Assembly (NCBI GenBank): GCA_964036665.1
Contig: OZ038526.1
Span: 22,010,001 to 22,074,000, forward strand
Source: Gordius sp. MW1
Lineage: Eukaryota > Nematomorpha > Gordioida > Gordea > Gordiidae
DNA: 64,000 nucleotides
Reading direction: 5' to 3'
The notes beneath the pieces were generated by a model. That model searched no databases, had not been told where the DNA came from, and saw only the letters and a list, made by a program, of their open reading frames with translations. The position numbers and the translations under genes are program-made. Below are positions 54,053 through 64,000 of the stretch, in pieces. The stretch's first letter is position 1, and each line of letters starts with the position of its first letter.

Positions 54053-54694
54053 CTAATTTTTTTTTGTTAAATCCTGTATTGCCTTGTCACTATCTGTGGA
54101 TTTAGCTATAGAAGTAATATAATTATTTTGTGAAATTGTTTCATATACTCGGTCAGCGACTTCAGCTAAACTTGATAGAGATTTTTCTTCCCCTAAACAG
54201 GTTAGAATTCCAGTAATCTCTTTGGGCATTTTGTTTACCCATAAGTTCTTAAGAATTGTATCGCTCATTTGATGCTCTCCTAGTAGGGACTTTAAATGTC
54301 GCAGCAATTGTGAAGGAGATTTTTCATTCATGTAAATCTCTTCGAATAATTTTTGTATCCTATTTGTGTCACTCTGTCCAATTCTTTTAATCGATGCTTG
54401 TTTTAAGGCATCATATGGATTCTCTTCGGGGATGTTAAGGATGAGATCAGCGACCTCCTCTGCCGTTTCTATGGGGAGAGATTCTAATAAATATGCATAT
54501 TTTACCTTCTGAGAAGTTATCCTCCTGGTTGAGAATATAGCATCGACCTGTGCTATCCAAATTTGAATGTTCCTAGAGTGGAATTCAGGGATTTTGATGT
54601 GGACAAATGATTCCTGCTTGATACCTCCAGTAGTAGAAGTGTTTATTGGTATTTCCTCATTGGAAGTTGAAATATCAGTAGGTTGCGTGTTCAT
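54053..54694 (-). CDS. gypsy-4 Gag N-terminal part, 213 aa
   Basis: It starts MNTQPTDISTSNEE and contains the CsRn1-style capsid pattern IKIPEFHSRNIQIWIAQVDAIF, VKYAYLLESLPIETAEEVADLI, NPYDALKQASIKRIG and LWVNKMPKEITGIL. It ends before the CHCC motif, which lies about 70 nt further on in a separate frame, so Gag is probably truncated. Its first codons overlap the tRNA-complementary segment: the ATG at 54694 is inside it. Confidence 0.85.
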   Translation of the reverse strand: MNTQPTDISTSNEEIPINTSTTGGIKQESFVHIKIPEFHSRNIQIWIAQVDAIFSTRRITSQKVKYAYLLESLPIETAEEVADLILNIPEENPYDALKQASIKRIGQSDTNRIQKLFEEIYMNEKSPSQLLRHLKSLLGEHQMSDTILKNLWVNKMPKEITGILTCLGEEKSLSSLAEVADRVYETISQNNYITSIAKSTDSDKAIQDLTKKN

Positions 54695-54712
54695 GCTTAG
54701 TAGGGGTTACCA
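54681..54712 (-). promoter_or_regulatory. bipartite primer-binding site, tRNA-Trp-like
   Basis: The minus strand begins TGGTAACCCCTACT one base inside the LTR and ends TGAACACGCAACC. Against the complement of the canonical metazoan tRNA-Trp 3' arm (from memory) the first 13 positions match at 11, the middle six mismatch and the last 13 match completely. The last block equals the complement of the TpsiC stem-loop and encodes the start of Gag (M-N-T-Q-P). Confidence 0.72.
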
Positions 54713-54713
54713 A

Positions 54714-54904
54714 TGTAATAATTCTCTTTGGTATTATCAACTTTTATTAAGAATTATTATAATTAGCGATACAGATAATAAATGAGCGATAAAGATAATA
54801 TTCCGGAAGAATTGTTGATGGATGGATGATTGAAATGGTTGAAAAGTTCGAAGTGTCTGAATGTCAGTTTGTTACTTTTTCTCGCTAAAGTCTAAACCGC
54901 CACA
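54714..54904 (-). repeat. 5' LTR of gypsy-4 (191 bp)
   Basis: This is the partner of 50542-50732. Differences include tcaact against tctact and gttact against gatact. It is followed by the agtc target duplication. Confidence 0.92.
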
Positions 54905-56189
54905 AGTCAAATTAATTACATTTAATTTTAAAAGATATAAATATCAATTCAGAGGTCCAAAAATAGTGGTACCAACTAGTTTTATTCAAAACAAGTTTAA
55001 ATTGGAATGCATAGGGCAACCCAGAACAAAAATAGAATAGTGATTAAATTGTGTTTCTTATTTATCAAGTAAGAACAGTTGTGGGGTCTTTTTAATTTGT
55101 TTCATTTTGACGAGTAAGGGAGATGTCCTGATCTTATTAACCATAACTTGTCCACTTACTCTTTCCCCGAACTCTACGTCGGCCTATACCTCTCTTTCCC
55201 AATACCTCCTTTTCATTATTCTTCGATTTACATCATCCACCCCTTCTAAGTTTCAAACTAGGTGTTAAAAATACGAACATATCAATTTTTTTTATCTTTT
55301 TTGTAAAGACTTGGATTATCTTACCTTTTAAATATAATTCAATTAATTCAATTGGAAAACTGATAATCACGAAAAATAATTTCTATCTTAATTGTTATAA
55401 TTATGAATAATAAATTTTTACTACTTTGAATTCACCCTGGAAATTACTCAATATGAGACTAGCTGCAAACGATGATTTTCAAAATACGAATGAAAAAGTT
55501 GTATTAACATTTTAATAGAACCAAAATTCTTGTGTTTGCAAAAACTTTTTGTACATATGAATTTTATCCTATATGGAATCCATTCCTATTGATTCTGCAA
55601 TCATTATATATCATCAAAATATGCAATAATATGGAATCTATTCTTAATGATCCTGCAATCCTCAGTAGCTCAATACCAACTATGTCACCCATTCTTTCTT
55701 TTTTAACATCATCACTCACTACTATTCAAAGCAAACTGAAGCCTCTACTTATTAATCTAGAAACCCTTCAAAGCAACTTTTAAAATAATTAGAACCAACC
55801 TACCTAAAAACTCATCACAGTATCTTACCCAACTATACAGATTGATATATCTTTTATCACTATTTGTTTAACATCCAAAAGTTTTCTTTTCAACACATTA
55901 GCATAAACTAATGTACACAACAATAAGGTAATATATACATTTTTTTTCAAGTATCTTTGATACCTTACCAAATTTTGGTACTCATTTCCATAAATAACTA
56001 AATACCCTCTTTAATTTTTAATAAGAGATGTGCAATCTGAATTCCTTACTTTTAAATTTTAAAGGTCAATCTCCAACCTTAAAATACAGAAACCTTCTTG
56101 AGATTAGGACAAGTAAAAATAATTAAATACAAAAAAAAGCTAGAGTTTAATAAACACCATCTTTTTTTTTCTTTTTTTTTCTTTTCAAC
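54905..56189. other. spacer and possible LINE leader
   Basis: Mostly AT-rich. An open frame at 55532-55783 (LNDPAILSSSIPTMSPIL) has no recognisable domain; it could be leader or ORF1 of the following LINE, but nothing supports that. A pyrimidine tract (tttttttttctttttttttc) at about 56163-56183 precedes the first LINE frame. Confidence 0.4.
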
Positions 56190-58958
56190 ATGAGAACATC
56201 ATCATATCCAGTATTCTATAAGATAATTTTAATAACTAAATTTGGAAAGTATGTTGCCAGTGGCCCCCGCAACAACCGTTGCCCAGCATCAAAGACCTTT
56301 TATTTACCTAACCCCACAACACCCCTAACAATACCTCCAAACAGTTATTTCCATGACAATTCAACTGTTGAATACGAACCTTGTGTCTCCAACAATCATC
56401 CAAGCAGTACTTGGGCAAAAGATCTCATATCCCTCCCAAAACCTAACACACTTAATAGGACATCTAGGGGAGCAAGGGAAGCATTCAGCGGCCTTCTGAA
56501 TAGAATCCTCATAGCTATCATCAAAAACCCAGATAATCTAGGAGAGTGGAGAAATCTTTTCACTATTTGTTATCATACCCTATCAATTCCACAACCTAAG
56601 GTCGCCCAATTATCCAAGGTTATTAAAGGATCTATACAAAGTTTTGACCCAAATAAGCCCTTTCTGCTCTCAAAGGAGCCGCATAAGCCTAAGCCTTAAT
56701 TAGATTTAAAAGCTAAGGCAATAGCAAACAAAATCAATGCTTTAAAAATTAACTCAGTTCTCCGTATTCTGGGTTCTTCCGGATCGCACCCCCCACCAAT
56801 GCTATATACGATCTCCTTCTCGCCAAACACCCTGAGGATGAGCTTTAACCCTCTCACTGAAGGAAACCCCACCAACCCCAATCATCGACTTTACTATTTT
56901 AGATGTTACAAATGCAATAAATTCTTTTACAAAGATTCATCAGCAGGTCTAGAATCCGCCACATTTTCCTGCAGGACCTAATTAAGCCCTACATAAGCGG
57001 CTCAAAAAGCTTCCTCACGAATCTAACACACCTCAGCAACATTATAATAAGGGGCCAATTCCCTTCAGAAATATCCCATATTCTTTTTGGAGGAAAACTG
57101 TTGGCCTTTAATAAACCTGACGGCTCAATTCGTCCCATCGCTAATGGGTCAGTTTTACGGAGAATTGCTTCCAAACTACACAATAAACATTCGCGCCTCT
57201 TCGGCGTGTTCCCTTCTCCCCAACCAATTAGGCTTCGGAATTAAGGGAGGATGCAAAGCAGCCGCCTGTACGGCCCGAATTCTTTTCGAAGCATCACCCC
57301 AGACAGATCTGTTAGTAAAACTAGACTTTAAAAACGCCTTTAACGTCAATAGGGCGGCGTTTCTCGCACCCTTTCAAAAAGCTTATCCCCAATTTTACTC
57401 ATACGCCTTCAATAGCTATGGAGCCCCACCCTTTCTACTGTTTGCGAACAAGATAATACACTCCTCTAGTGGGATACAGCAAGGCGATCCCCTAAGCCCA
57501 GCTCTATTTTGCCTAGCTATACAGGGGATCATCCAGAAACTGTCTACCACAGGAAGCTTTTCTTGCAACCTATGGTACATGGACGACGGATTTTTGGTGG
57601 GCCCCGCGAGTGAAATACGTAAAATACCGCCGATTATTGAATCCTTTTCAGATTCAATTGGCCTCGAACTCAAACACTTAAAATGTGAAGTATACAACAG
57701 GGATCCTTCAATAGATCCCTCTACACTCCCCTTTCCCGTCCTTACTCTCGACCAGTTCAGCCACCTAGGCGCACCGCTGGGTGGGCTCATATCTTCCCAA
57801 CGCTTTCTACACAAATTTTTAACTTTCATAGAGGCTGTCAAACCCACCTTGCAGAAACTAACCCCACATCATGCATTTTTTTTGGCTAATATTTTCTGAT
57901 AATCCCGAAAATAAATCACGCCTTGCGTGCTTCACCTATCTTTGGCTGCCCAGAGCAATTTAATTTAATCGAACGAAACATTCAGACTCTTTTTAAAACT
58001 GCTTAAATATAAAGTGTACTCCAGTCCAATGGCTCCAAGCATCCCTCCCTTCAAAGAGTCGGGGAATTGGGATTCGATCTCCGCAAAAGATAGCTTTAGC
58101 GGGTTTTTATCTTCGCGCATGAGTACCGACCCCCTTATCTCTGCCATGACATCCCTCCCAGACCCGCACCTCCAGGAGGCTCTACACAGATGGGACGCGG
58201 ACAAGCTCGAGTCAGCCGAACGACCACTTGGTGTGACCCAAAAGGAATGGGATCTTCCCCTAATAGTATCTCAGGGAAACCTCCTTTTCAATTGGGCCTC
58301 TTCCAAGAGCGGTTACGAATGGCTCGAAGCTATCCCGAGCAGGAATTTGGGACTCCATATGTCTGGGGAGGAGTTACGCATAGCAATAAGCCTCCGTCTC
58401 GGATGTGACATAGTATCCCCTTTCGTATGCGATCTCTGCAAACAGCAGGTCCAACCCAATGGCCATCATCCCCTCCATTGCAAATACAGCAAAGGCCGCA
58501 ACCCCAGGCACACGGCTATCAACAAAATCATCGACCAGTACCTTAGGAAGGCTGGCTACCCAAACACCTTGGAGCCCGTCGGCCTTAGCACCACCGATGG
58601 GAAAAGACCGGACGGGGTCACACTCATCCCATGGTCCCGTGGACTGAATCTCACTTGGGACTTCACCACGGTCGACATATTTGCCCCATCCAACTCCTCT
58701 CTCGACCTTATAGTCAGTGCAGAGAATAGGAAGAAAGACAAATATTTTTCCCTCGCGGACACAATATTCATTCCCTTAGTGGCAACCACAATTGGAAATT
58801 TAGGCGCTGAAGCTCTCGCTCTCCTGAAACAAATTGGAAAAGCGATCTCCGGCGTCTCTTTAGATTTGAAAGAGTACTTTTATATCAGGCAAGAGATTAC
58901 AATGGAAATCGTTAAATCCAACACGATTTCCATACACGGATCAATGCCATCCGTTTAG
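56190..58958 (+). pseudogene. LINE with YMDDG reverse transcriptase, zinc site and nuclease-like C-terminus
   Basis: Frame 1 (56190-56699) holds the N-terminal block SRGAREAFSGLLNRIL and WRNLFTICYHTLSIPQPK. It passes a single TAA and continues AKAIANKINALKINSVLRIL before a frameshift. The reverse transcriptase (about 57050-57899) has FNKPDGSIRPIANGS, LLVKLDFKNAFN, GIQQGDPLSPALF and NLWYMDDGFLVG. The last frame (58014-58958) has GYEWLEAIPSR, CDLCKQQVQPNGHHPLHC, LEPVGLSTTDGKRPDG, LIPW and LTWDFTTVDIFAPS. The E...RPD...WDFT pattern behind a C-x2-C...H...C zinc site resembles the restriction-like nuclease of R2-type LINEs; that is inference. I recall this gene family as widespread in invertebrates. 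Stops and shifts make this copy inactive. Confidence 0.85.
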
Positions 58959-59188
58959 TTATAGCGCGTTTTTATATTTTTTTAGCCGTGTATGTAATTT
59001 TTTGTATATTATCTAAAATTATCAAATAAAATATCATTATTAGACATAAAAAAAATGTATGATTCAGATATTATTATGTCCGCCATAGGTTAAATACCAA
59101 TTTAAGCCATGGGACAGTCATTCATCATATGGTCGAGCATTGTGTACCTGACCCTTCACATTTTCCTTGCTTGTATGAGTGGGATATA

Positions 59189-61727
59189 GGCTAAATCCCG
59201 AAAAGGCACAATCCCGAAGCTACAATAATGCTACTGCTACGATTTTCAAATTTCCATATGTTTTTTAATTTTAAAGTTTTATCCATAATCAAGAGCAAGA
59301 TTTGGGTGCCCCTTTACAATTTACTTATGTAAGAATCACATTTAATTAACCTCTGCACCAAGTAACATAATATAGCTTTATTTACAGATCACTGATGAGT
59401 ATTAATATTTAGTGACAAGGTATAAATTAAAGGATGCCATTAATAATAATCGTTTGGAATCAATATCTAAGGTAATTTTAACGTATTTAAAATCAGGGAA
59501 TCATTAATCCTATTAGGTATACAATAATGTTTGGGTATTATGTACTCAAGAGCTATATTTGGGTGGAACCTTTACAATTTACTAATTATATAATTAACTG
59601 ATATACGTTTGTTTGGTATAAGGTGGTGTATAAATAAGCAATATATAATAAATTTAAGTATTATATAAAGGATATCATCCCAGTGCTATCCCATGCCTCT
59701 AGATTCTTTTATAAAAGTTGATTAATGGAATATTTAGAACGTTAAGTGATATAGTTACAGAGTATAATCTCAGCAAGTAAACATATAAGAAATTTGTTAA
59801 AGTTTTTTTGTACTTTAATAGAAAAAATATTAAATTTTAAAAGGGCAATCTCTTTAGCCATTAGATTAAATAGAAATTATTCATACAATTTATGATGCTA
59901 TATAACTTAATTTAGATCCTATAAGATTGTAAAGGGATCATTGTTAAATATGATTAGTATCAATGTGCATGTGATTAGATAAGCTTTTGTATTAAGTTTT
60001 TGCTATTATTATAAGGCAAATTTATTTATAACTAAATCACTAACTATTTCTATTTTATTTTTATCTACCTCAACTAATGTTTACTTATTGATGTGCTGTT
60101 ATATTGATATATAAGATGATTGATGGATGAAACTCTTACCCCAATTTTTACATTTAATGCTTACCAAAGAGCCTAGCAAAAAAATGCCTTAAAATCTTGT
60201 TCTTGTTTTAAAAAGTCTAATTAGAAAATGTTATAGCAGGTTATGAAAATCTGGTACCTATCAATAACTTTTTTAGGAATGTGAAAAATTTTATATTTTA
60301 CCAAACTTAATTTCAAGAAATATCAATAATATACTTATTGTCATATAGAAATTTAAGTTAGACCCACATTATAAAAATTTTGTTTTGGAAAATATTACAT
60401 GTATATTTCTGATACCATTTTATGGAATTTGTTGAATTTATGGTTATAAAATTGTAAATAATGAGTAATCTATCAATGAGTAAAAGATTGGTTATACTTT
60501 CATTCATTTAATCTATATATATCTAGCATAGGCTTTTATTTGATAAAATTAAGCTCTAACAATCAACAAATAACAATATTTTAGCTTTGTTTTATAATCT
60601 AATTTTATAGTTTTAAGAGTTTATACATTATAGTAAATATTATTAAAGCTTAGCAACTTAATACACAAAAATTCTAAATTAATGAACTCATTATACTATG
60701 TTTATTAAGTTACTTAATTATAATTTTCATTTTAATCTACAATAAATTAAATTTGATACTCATTTTTACACAAAAATTATCATTTTTATAGTTGTATATG
60801 TTTATAGACATTACATTTAGATTTTTTCATATTATTAAATATAACCTTATATGATGTATTTTTATTTAAAGTGTCAACACTTCCTTAAGTTTGGACGATT
60901 CTATTAATTTTTGTTTTTAAGTTTTTTTTAGCCAAATTTTCTAAATTTATAGTTTGTACCTTATTTAATATGTTCATCATAAAATTAAAAAAGCTATTTT
61001 TGTTATGAGCAAAATTAGTCATATTCAAAGAAACTTTACCTAAGAGTTATCTAAATATCTCCTGCACTTTTAAGAATCTCAGTATTAATTTAAGGAATCA
61101 TTGATTTAACCTATTTATATCTAGAATAGACTTTTATTTGATGTAATTAAGCTTTAACAATTAACAAATGATAATACTCTAGCTCTGTTGTATAATCTAA
61201 AGATTTGTAGGAAGAACTGATACACCCTCTCCTAAAAAATCATAGAATGTTATAAATAAACTTACAAATAATTTGAATAAGCTATATAATATATAAGTGC
61301 TAAGAATTATAAGTTACCTTCATGTGAGATGTCAAGAGTTATCTAAATATCTCCTGCACTTTTAAGAATCTCAGTATTAATTTAAGGAATTATGATAACC
61401 TATTTATATCTAGAATAGACTTTTATTTGATGAAATTAAGCTTTAACAATTAACAAATGATAAAGTTTTCCATCTTTAATTTTGGTATAATCCAAGTCTT
61501 TATGGGTCAGAATCAAATTTTTTCTACTCGACTTTTTAAATTCTAAAGATAATTTATAAATATTTAGATATTAAGCTTACTTATACTTTCTGTATTATCT
61601 TGATTTGTTCTCTCAACCAAATATTCATTAAAAGCTTGATTATATGATTGCATATTTTTTACCATATGTTAATTGCCGTAAAAGTGTAGCATTAAAATTC
61701 GGGATTGTGCGCTTTCGGGATTTAGCC
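59189..61727. mobile_element. AT-rich non-coding DNA transposon with TIRs and TA duplication, 2.54 kb
   Basis: The left end GGCTAAATCCCGAAA...GCACAATCCCGAA and the right end are inverted copies (right end 61697-61727). Both are flanked by TA. The interior is over 75 percent AT by eye and has no transposase. It contains a 130-bp direct duplication (about 61041-61170 and 61331-61460, with atctcctgcacttttaagaa). Its left-middle part recurs inverted at 22160-22860. Confidence 0.72.
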
Positions 61728-62841
61728 TAGGAACCCTAAAATCAAGTGATATTGGGGGAGGGAGCAAATTAATAACTTTACTAGAAAATTTATGAATATA
61801 TATAATAAAATATATATATCGAGGGTATAGCACATTTATTTATAAATATTTAATAACTTAGGGTAGATAGCTTAATATTTCTAATCATCAAAAATTAAAA
61901 AGAAACATGAATGTTTATGTGACTATAATATGTTTTGCAATATCATGCGAATTCGATATTCAAGCAAGTGCTGAAAATTTAGTAACTTATATTTGATATT
62001 TTAAGAAATGCCAAACAACATCTTCAATCATGTAATACAATTTAAAATGTGAAAATTGTTAATTATTATTCAAGCAAACAATGAAAGTTTTATCCATTGC
62101 CTAGAGGGAAACTATTTTCTTTTACATTTAAGAAATGACATTTCAATTCAAATTGTTATTATTTGTCTATCCATAAAAATTAAACCATATTTTTTGACCC
62201 CGCACAGCTTAAGTTTTGTCTGCCAATGGCTGGTGGATTAGAGCAAGGTCGGCACTTGTTAGATTAAGAGAAATATTGTGTGACTAATTTAAGACAATTT
62301 CTACCAGTATATTATGTTTAAGAAATAAAGTATTTAACCTTGGAGACCGTAAATTTAAGTGAGATACATAAGTAATAAATATTAATCAAGCTGCTTAAAT
62401 TGATTTTAACATGTGGATCAAAGTAAACCAATACCGGAGGTCAAAGCCTAGATTTTTTTGTAGACTTATTTCAAATTTTATAGCGTTTGTTTATTCATTT
62501 TTTATTGAGGATGAATTATATTATACATTGAGTGATTGAACAAGTTTAATAAATGATAAAAATGGTTCCTTTCGGTGTGCGAACTATTTATAAGTGTGGG
62601 AGGGCAATAAAGACAACATAAAACGATATAATCCTATAGTAGGGTAGCCCTTCCAAAATTGCACGTATTACATAATCAAGATTTCTAAAGATATTGCTTT
62701 TTAAGCAAATATACATATGACGAAATCCTGCACAAGCGAATATTCATACCACACAGAATATACATATAAAATATGAATCTCAAGTTATCAAGTATTAGCA
62801 CTACATTTAAGTTGTTATATTTTAAGCTTTGTAAGAGATAA
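61728..62841. other. intergenic AT-rich region
   Basis: No gene or repeat was recognised. A short frame at 62056-62241 has no motif. Confidence 0.4.
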
Positions 62842-64000
62842 GGTGGCCATGTTAAAAAATGTCCCCTCATTAGAGTATATCCTATAAACAACACCCATTC
62901 TTTGTATAAAATTCTAAAAACTCTAACCACGAAATTCTCCAATAAACACAACTACCACTCGCTACATAACGACAATCGCAATCCCAACGACTCCTTGAAC
63001 CAAACAAAGGTATGGGAAGAACATTTTCGATCAATCCTGACCATACCAATTCCATTTCCCTTCTCTGATATATACTTAGAGTCTATTAATAACTTCAAAT
63101 GTCCTCCCACCTCTTTTATTAAGGATGATCCACCGACCCTAGGCGAAATAAAGTCCGCAGTAAAATCTCTCAAACTACATAAAGCCCCAGACGGAGAGGA
63201 AATTACAGCCGAGGCCCTTAAAGCTGATTTTAACCTTTCATCCAAGCTCCTGCTCTCTCTCTTCTCCAAGATCTGGACTCAGGAGTCCATCCCCCATTCA
63301 TGGTCCACTGGCTTGCTTAGCAAAATTTACAAAAAAGGAGATCCTTCTATCCCTGACAATTATAGAGGGATCACTATAATAAATAACATTTCTAAAATTT
63401 TCATAAAAATCATATACAGACGGATCTACCCTTATGTCGACAATAACCTAAAGACCAACCAGGCGGGTTTTCGAAAGTCCAAAACAATTATTGAACACAT
63501 TCTAACCCTCAAGAATCTAATGGACATTTCTTCCAAAGCAAAAACACCCCTAATCCTAACCTTTGTTGACATCCATAAAGCTTTTGACTCACTCTCCCAC
63601 CTCTACATATGGGAATCCTTATGCCTCATTGGTATCCCCAAAAAAATCATTAGACTTATCTTCTATCTCTATAAAGACATGAAGGTGGTCGTCAAACATC
63701 TGCACCACCGGTCCAACCCTATCTTAGTCAATTCTGGAGTTAGGCAGGGGTGCCCACTCTCACCTCTCATATTCATCACTGCCATGGACCTCATAATAAA
63801 GAGATCGACACTTCCATTTGACGGTATCAACTTGGGTGAACAAAAAATATCTTCCCTCTTATTCGCAGACGATCTTTGCATAGTCTCCGACTCAATCTCC
63901 AGAACTCAGAACTTCATTGACAGATTCACCATGGAGACCCAGAAAGCGGGTCTAATGATAAACCTTAACAAATCCAATATCCTATCAATCAATTTACCAT
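62842..64000 (+). CDS. LINE reverse transcriptase, partial, runs off the right edge
   Basis: One frame is open without a stop from 62842 to the window end (386 codons). It has no early ATG and is easily missed. It contains VWEEHFRSIL, EIKSAVKSLKLHKAPDGEEI, LLSKIYKKGDPSIPDNYRGI, TNQAGFRKSKTIIEHI, LTFVDIHKAFDS, NSGVRQGCPLSPLIF and the catalytic box SSLLFADDLCIV. These are the ordered reverse-transcriptase motifs of a non-LTR element of the RTE/Jockey-like type. The preceding part has no AP-endonuclease motif, suggesting 5' truncation at about 62840-62980. The polymerase could be intact as far as visible. Confidence 0.9.

Larger units (their letters stand above)
50542..54904 (-). mobile_element. 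gypsy-4: CsRn1-like Ty3/gypsy retrotransposon, 4363 bp
   Basis: Two 191-bp LTRs (50542-50732 and 54714-54904) with about seven differences begin TGTGGCGG and end TATTACA on the minus strand, giving a canonical TG...CA pair. The target duplication is agtc (50538-50541 and 54905-54908). Gag has the CHCC rather than CCHC knuckle, the protease reads LIDTGAEVSIIPP and the primer site resembles tRNA-Trp; all three are CsRn1-clade traits. Pol is broken by several frameshifts. Confidence 0.92.

Noticed and set aside
58190-58789. Additional short frames within the LINE
   Set aside because: They overlap the well-supported LINE C-terminal frame 58014-58958 in other frames or on the other strand and show no motif.

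Overview
This is eukaryotic, almost certainly invertebrate animal, nuclear DNA. It is AT-rich with long non-coding stretches, small spliced genes and many nested transposable elements. The lineage cannot be fixed from sequence alone. The evidence for an animal is three host genes with metazoan homologues, all reconstructed from spliced exons: an HMGXB4-like HMG-box gene (12561 to 8952, minus), an SS18/SYT-family BAF co-activator gene (34039 to 37348, plus) and a tiny SMIM13-like membrane protein gene (37925 to 37687, minus, convergent with SS18). Many of their introns are only about 33 to 60 nt.

Layout. 302-5587: decayed Ty3/gypsy element (gypsy-1, minus) with 111-bp LTRs, interrupted by a 5'-truncated RTE-type LINE with a 15-bp target-site duplication (TSD). 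6939-7512: piggyBac-like MITE with TTAA ends. 8952-12561: HMGXB4-like gene. 12.9-13.5 kb: LINE remnant. 16029-19911: Helentron/DINE-like repeat with a minisatellite core, interrupted by a young non-autonomous LTR element (16417-18405). 20.0-20.9 kb: second LINE remnant. 21.2-23.3 kb: a 145-bp tandem array, a transposon remnant and a 120-bp tandem array. 23.4-24.05 kb: Helitron-like piece. 26241-32296: a nearly intact gypsy element (gypsy-2, minus, Mag/K02A2.6-like) with almost identical 389-bp LTRs. 34-38 kb: SS18, with a hAT remnant in its last intron, and SMIM13. 38109-39656: inverted second copy of the DINE-like repeat. 42287-45602: foldback MITE, then a Mutator-like element carrying an inserted Helitron. 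46165-50201: gypsy-3. 50542-54904: CsRn1-like gypsy (gypsy-4). 56190-58958: LINE with a YMDDG reverse transcriptase and a restriction-like nuclease module. 59189-61727: AT-rich terminal-inverted-repeat element. 62842 to the edge: another LINE reverse transcriptase.

How the parts relate. The host genes sit in two islands with transposons packed between them. Several insertions can be dated relative to their targets because an intact neighbouring repeat unit preserves the empty site (gypsy-2, Helitron) or because target duplications are perfect (RTE, LTR element, hAT, CsRn1-like). The most unusual observations are: (i) in gypsy-1 and gypsy-4 the primer-binding complementarity appears to extend through the TpsiC arm of a tRNA (Ser-GCT and Trp respectively) and the gag start codon lies inside it; (ii) gypsy-2 has gag and pol in one frame separated by a single UGA in the context UGA-CGG, a known readthrough context; (iii) the gypsy-2 gag-position ORF is very small and starts with a membrane segment.

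All family assignments come from reading motifs; no database search was run. The tRNA comparisons use remembered canonical tRNA sequences.
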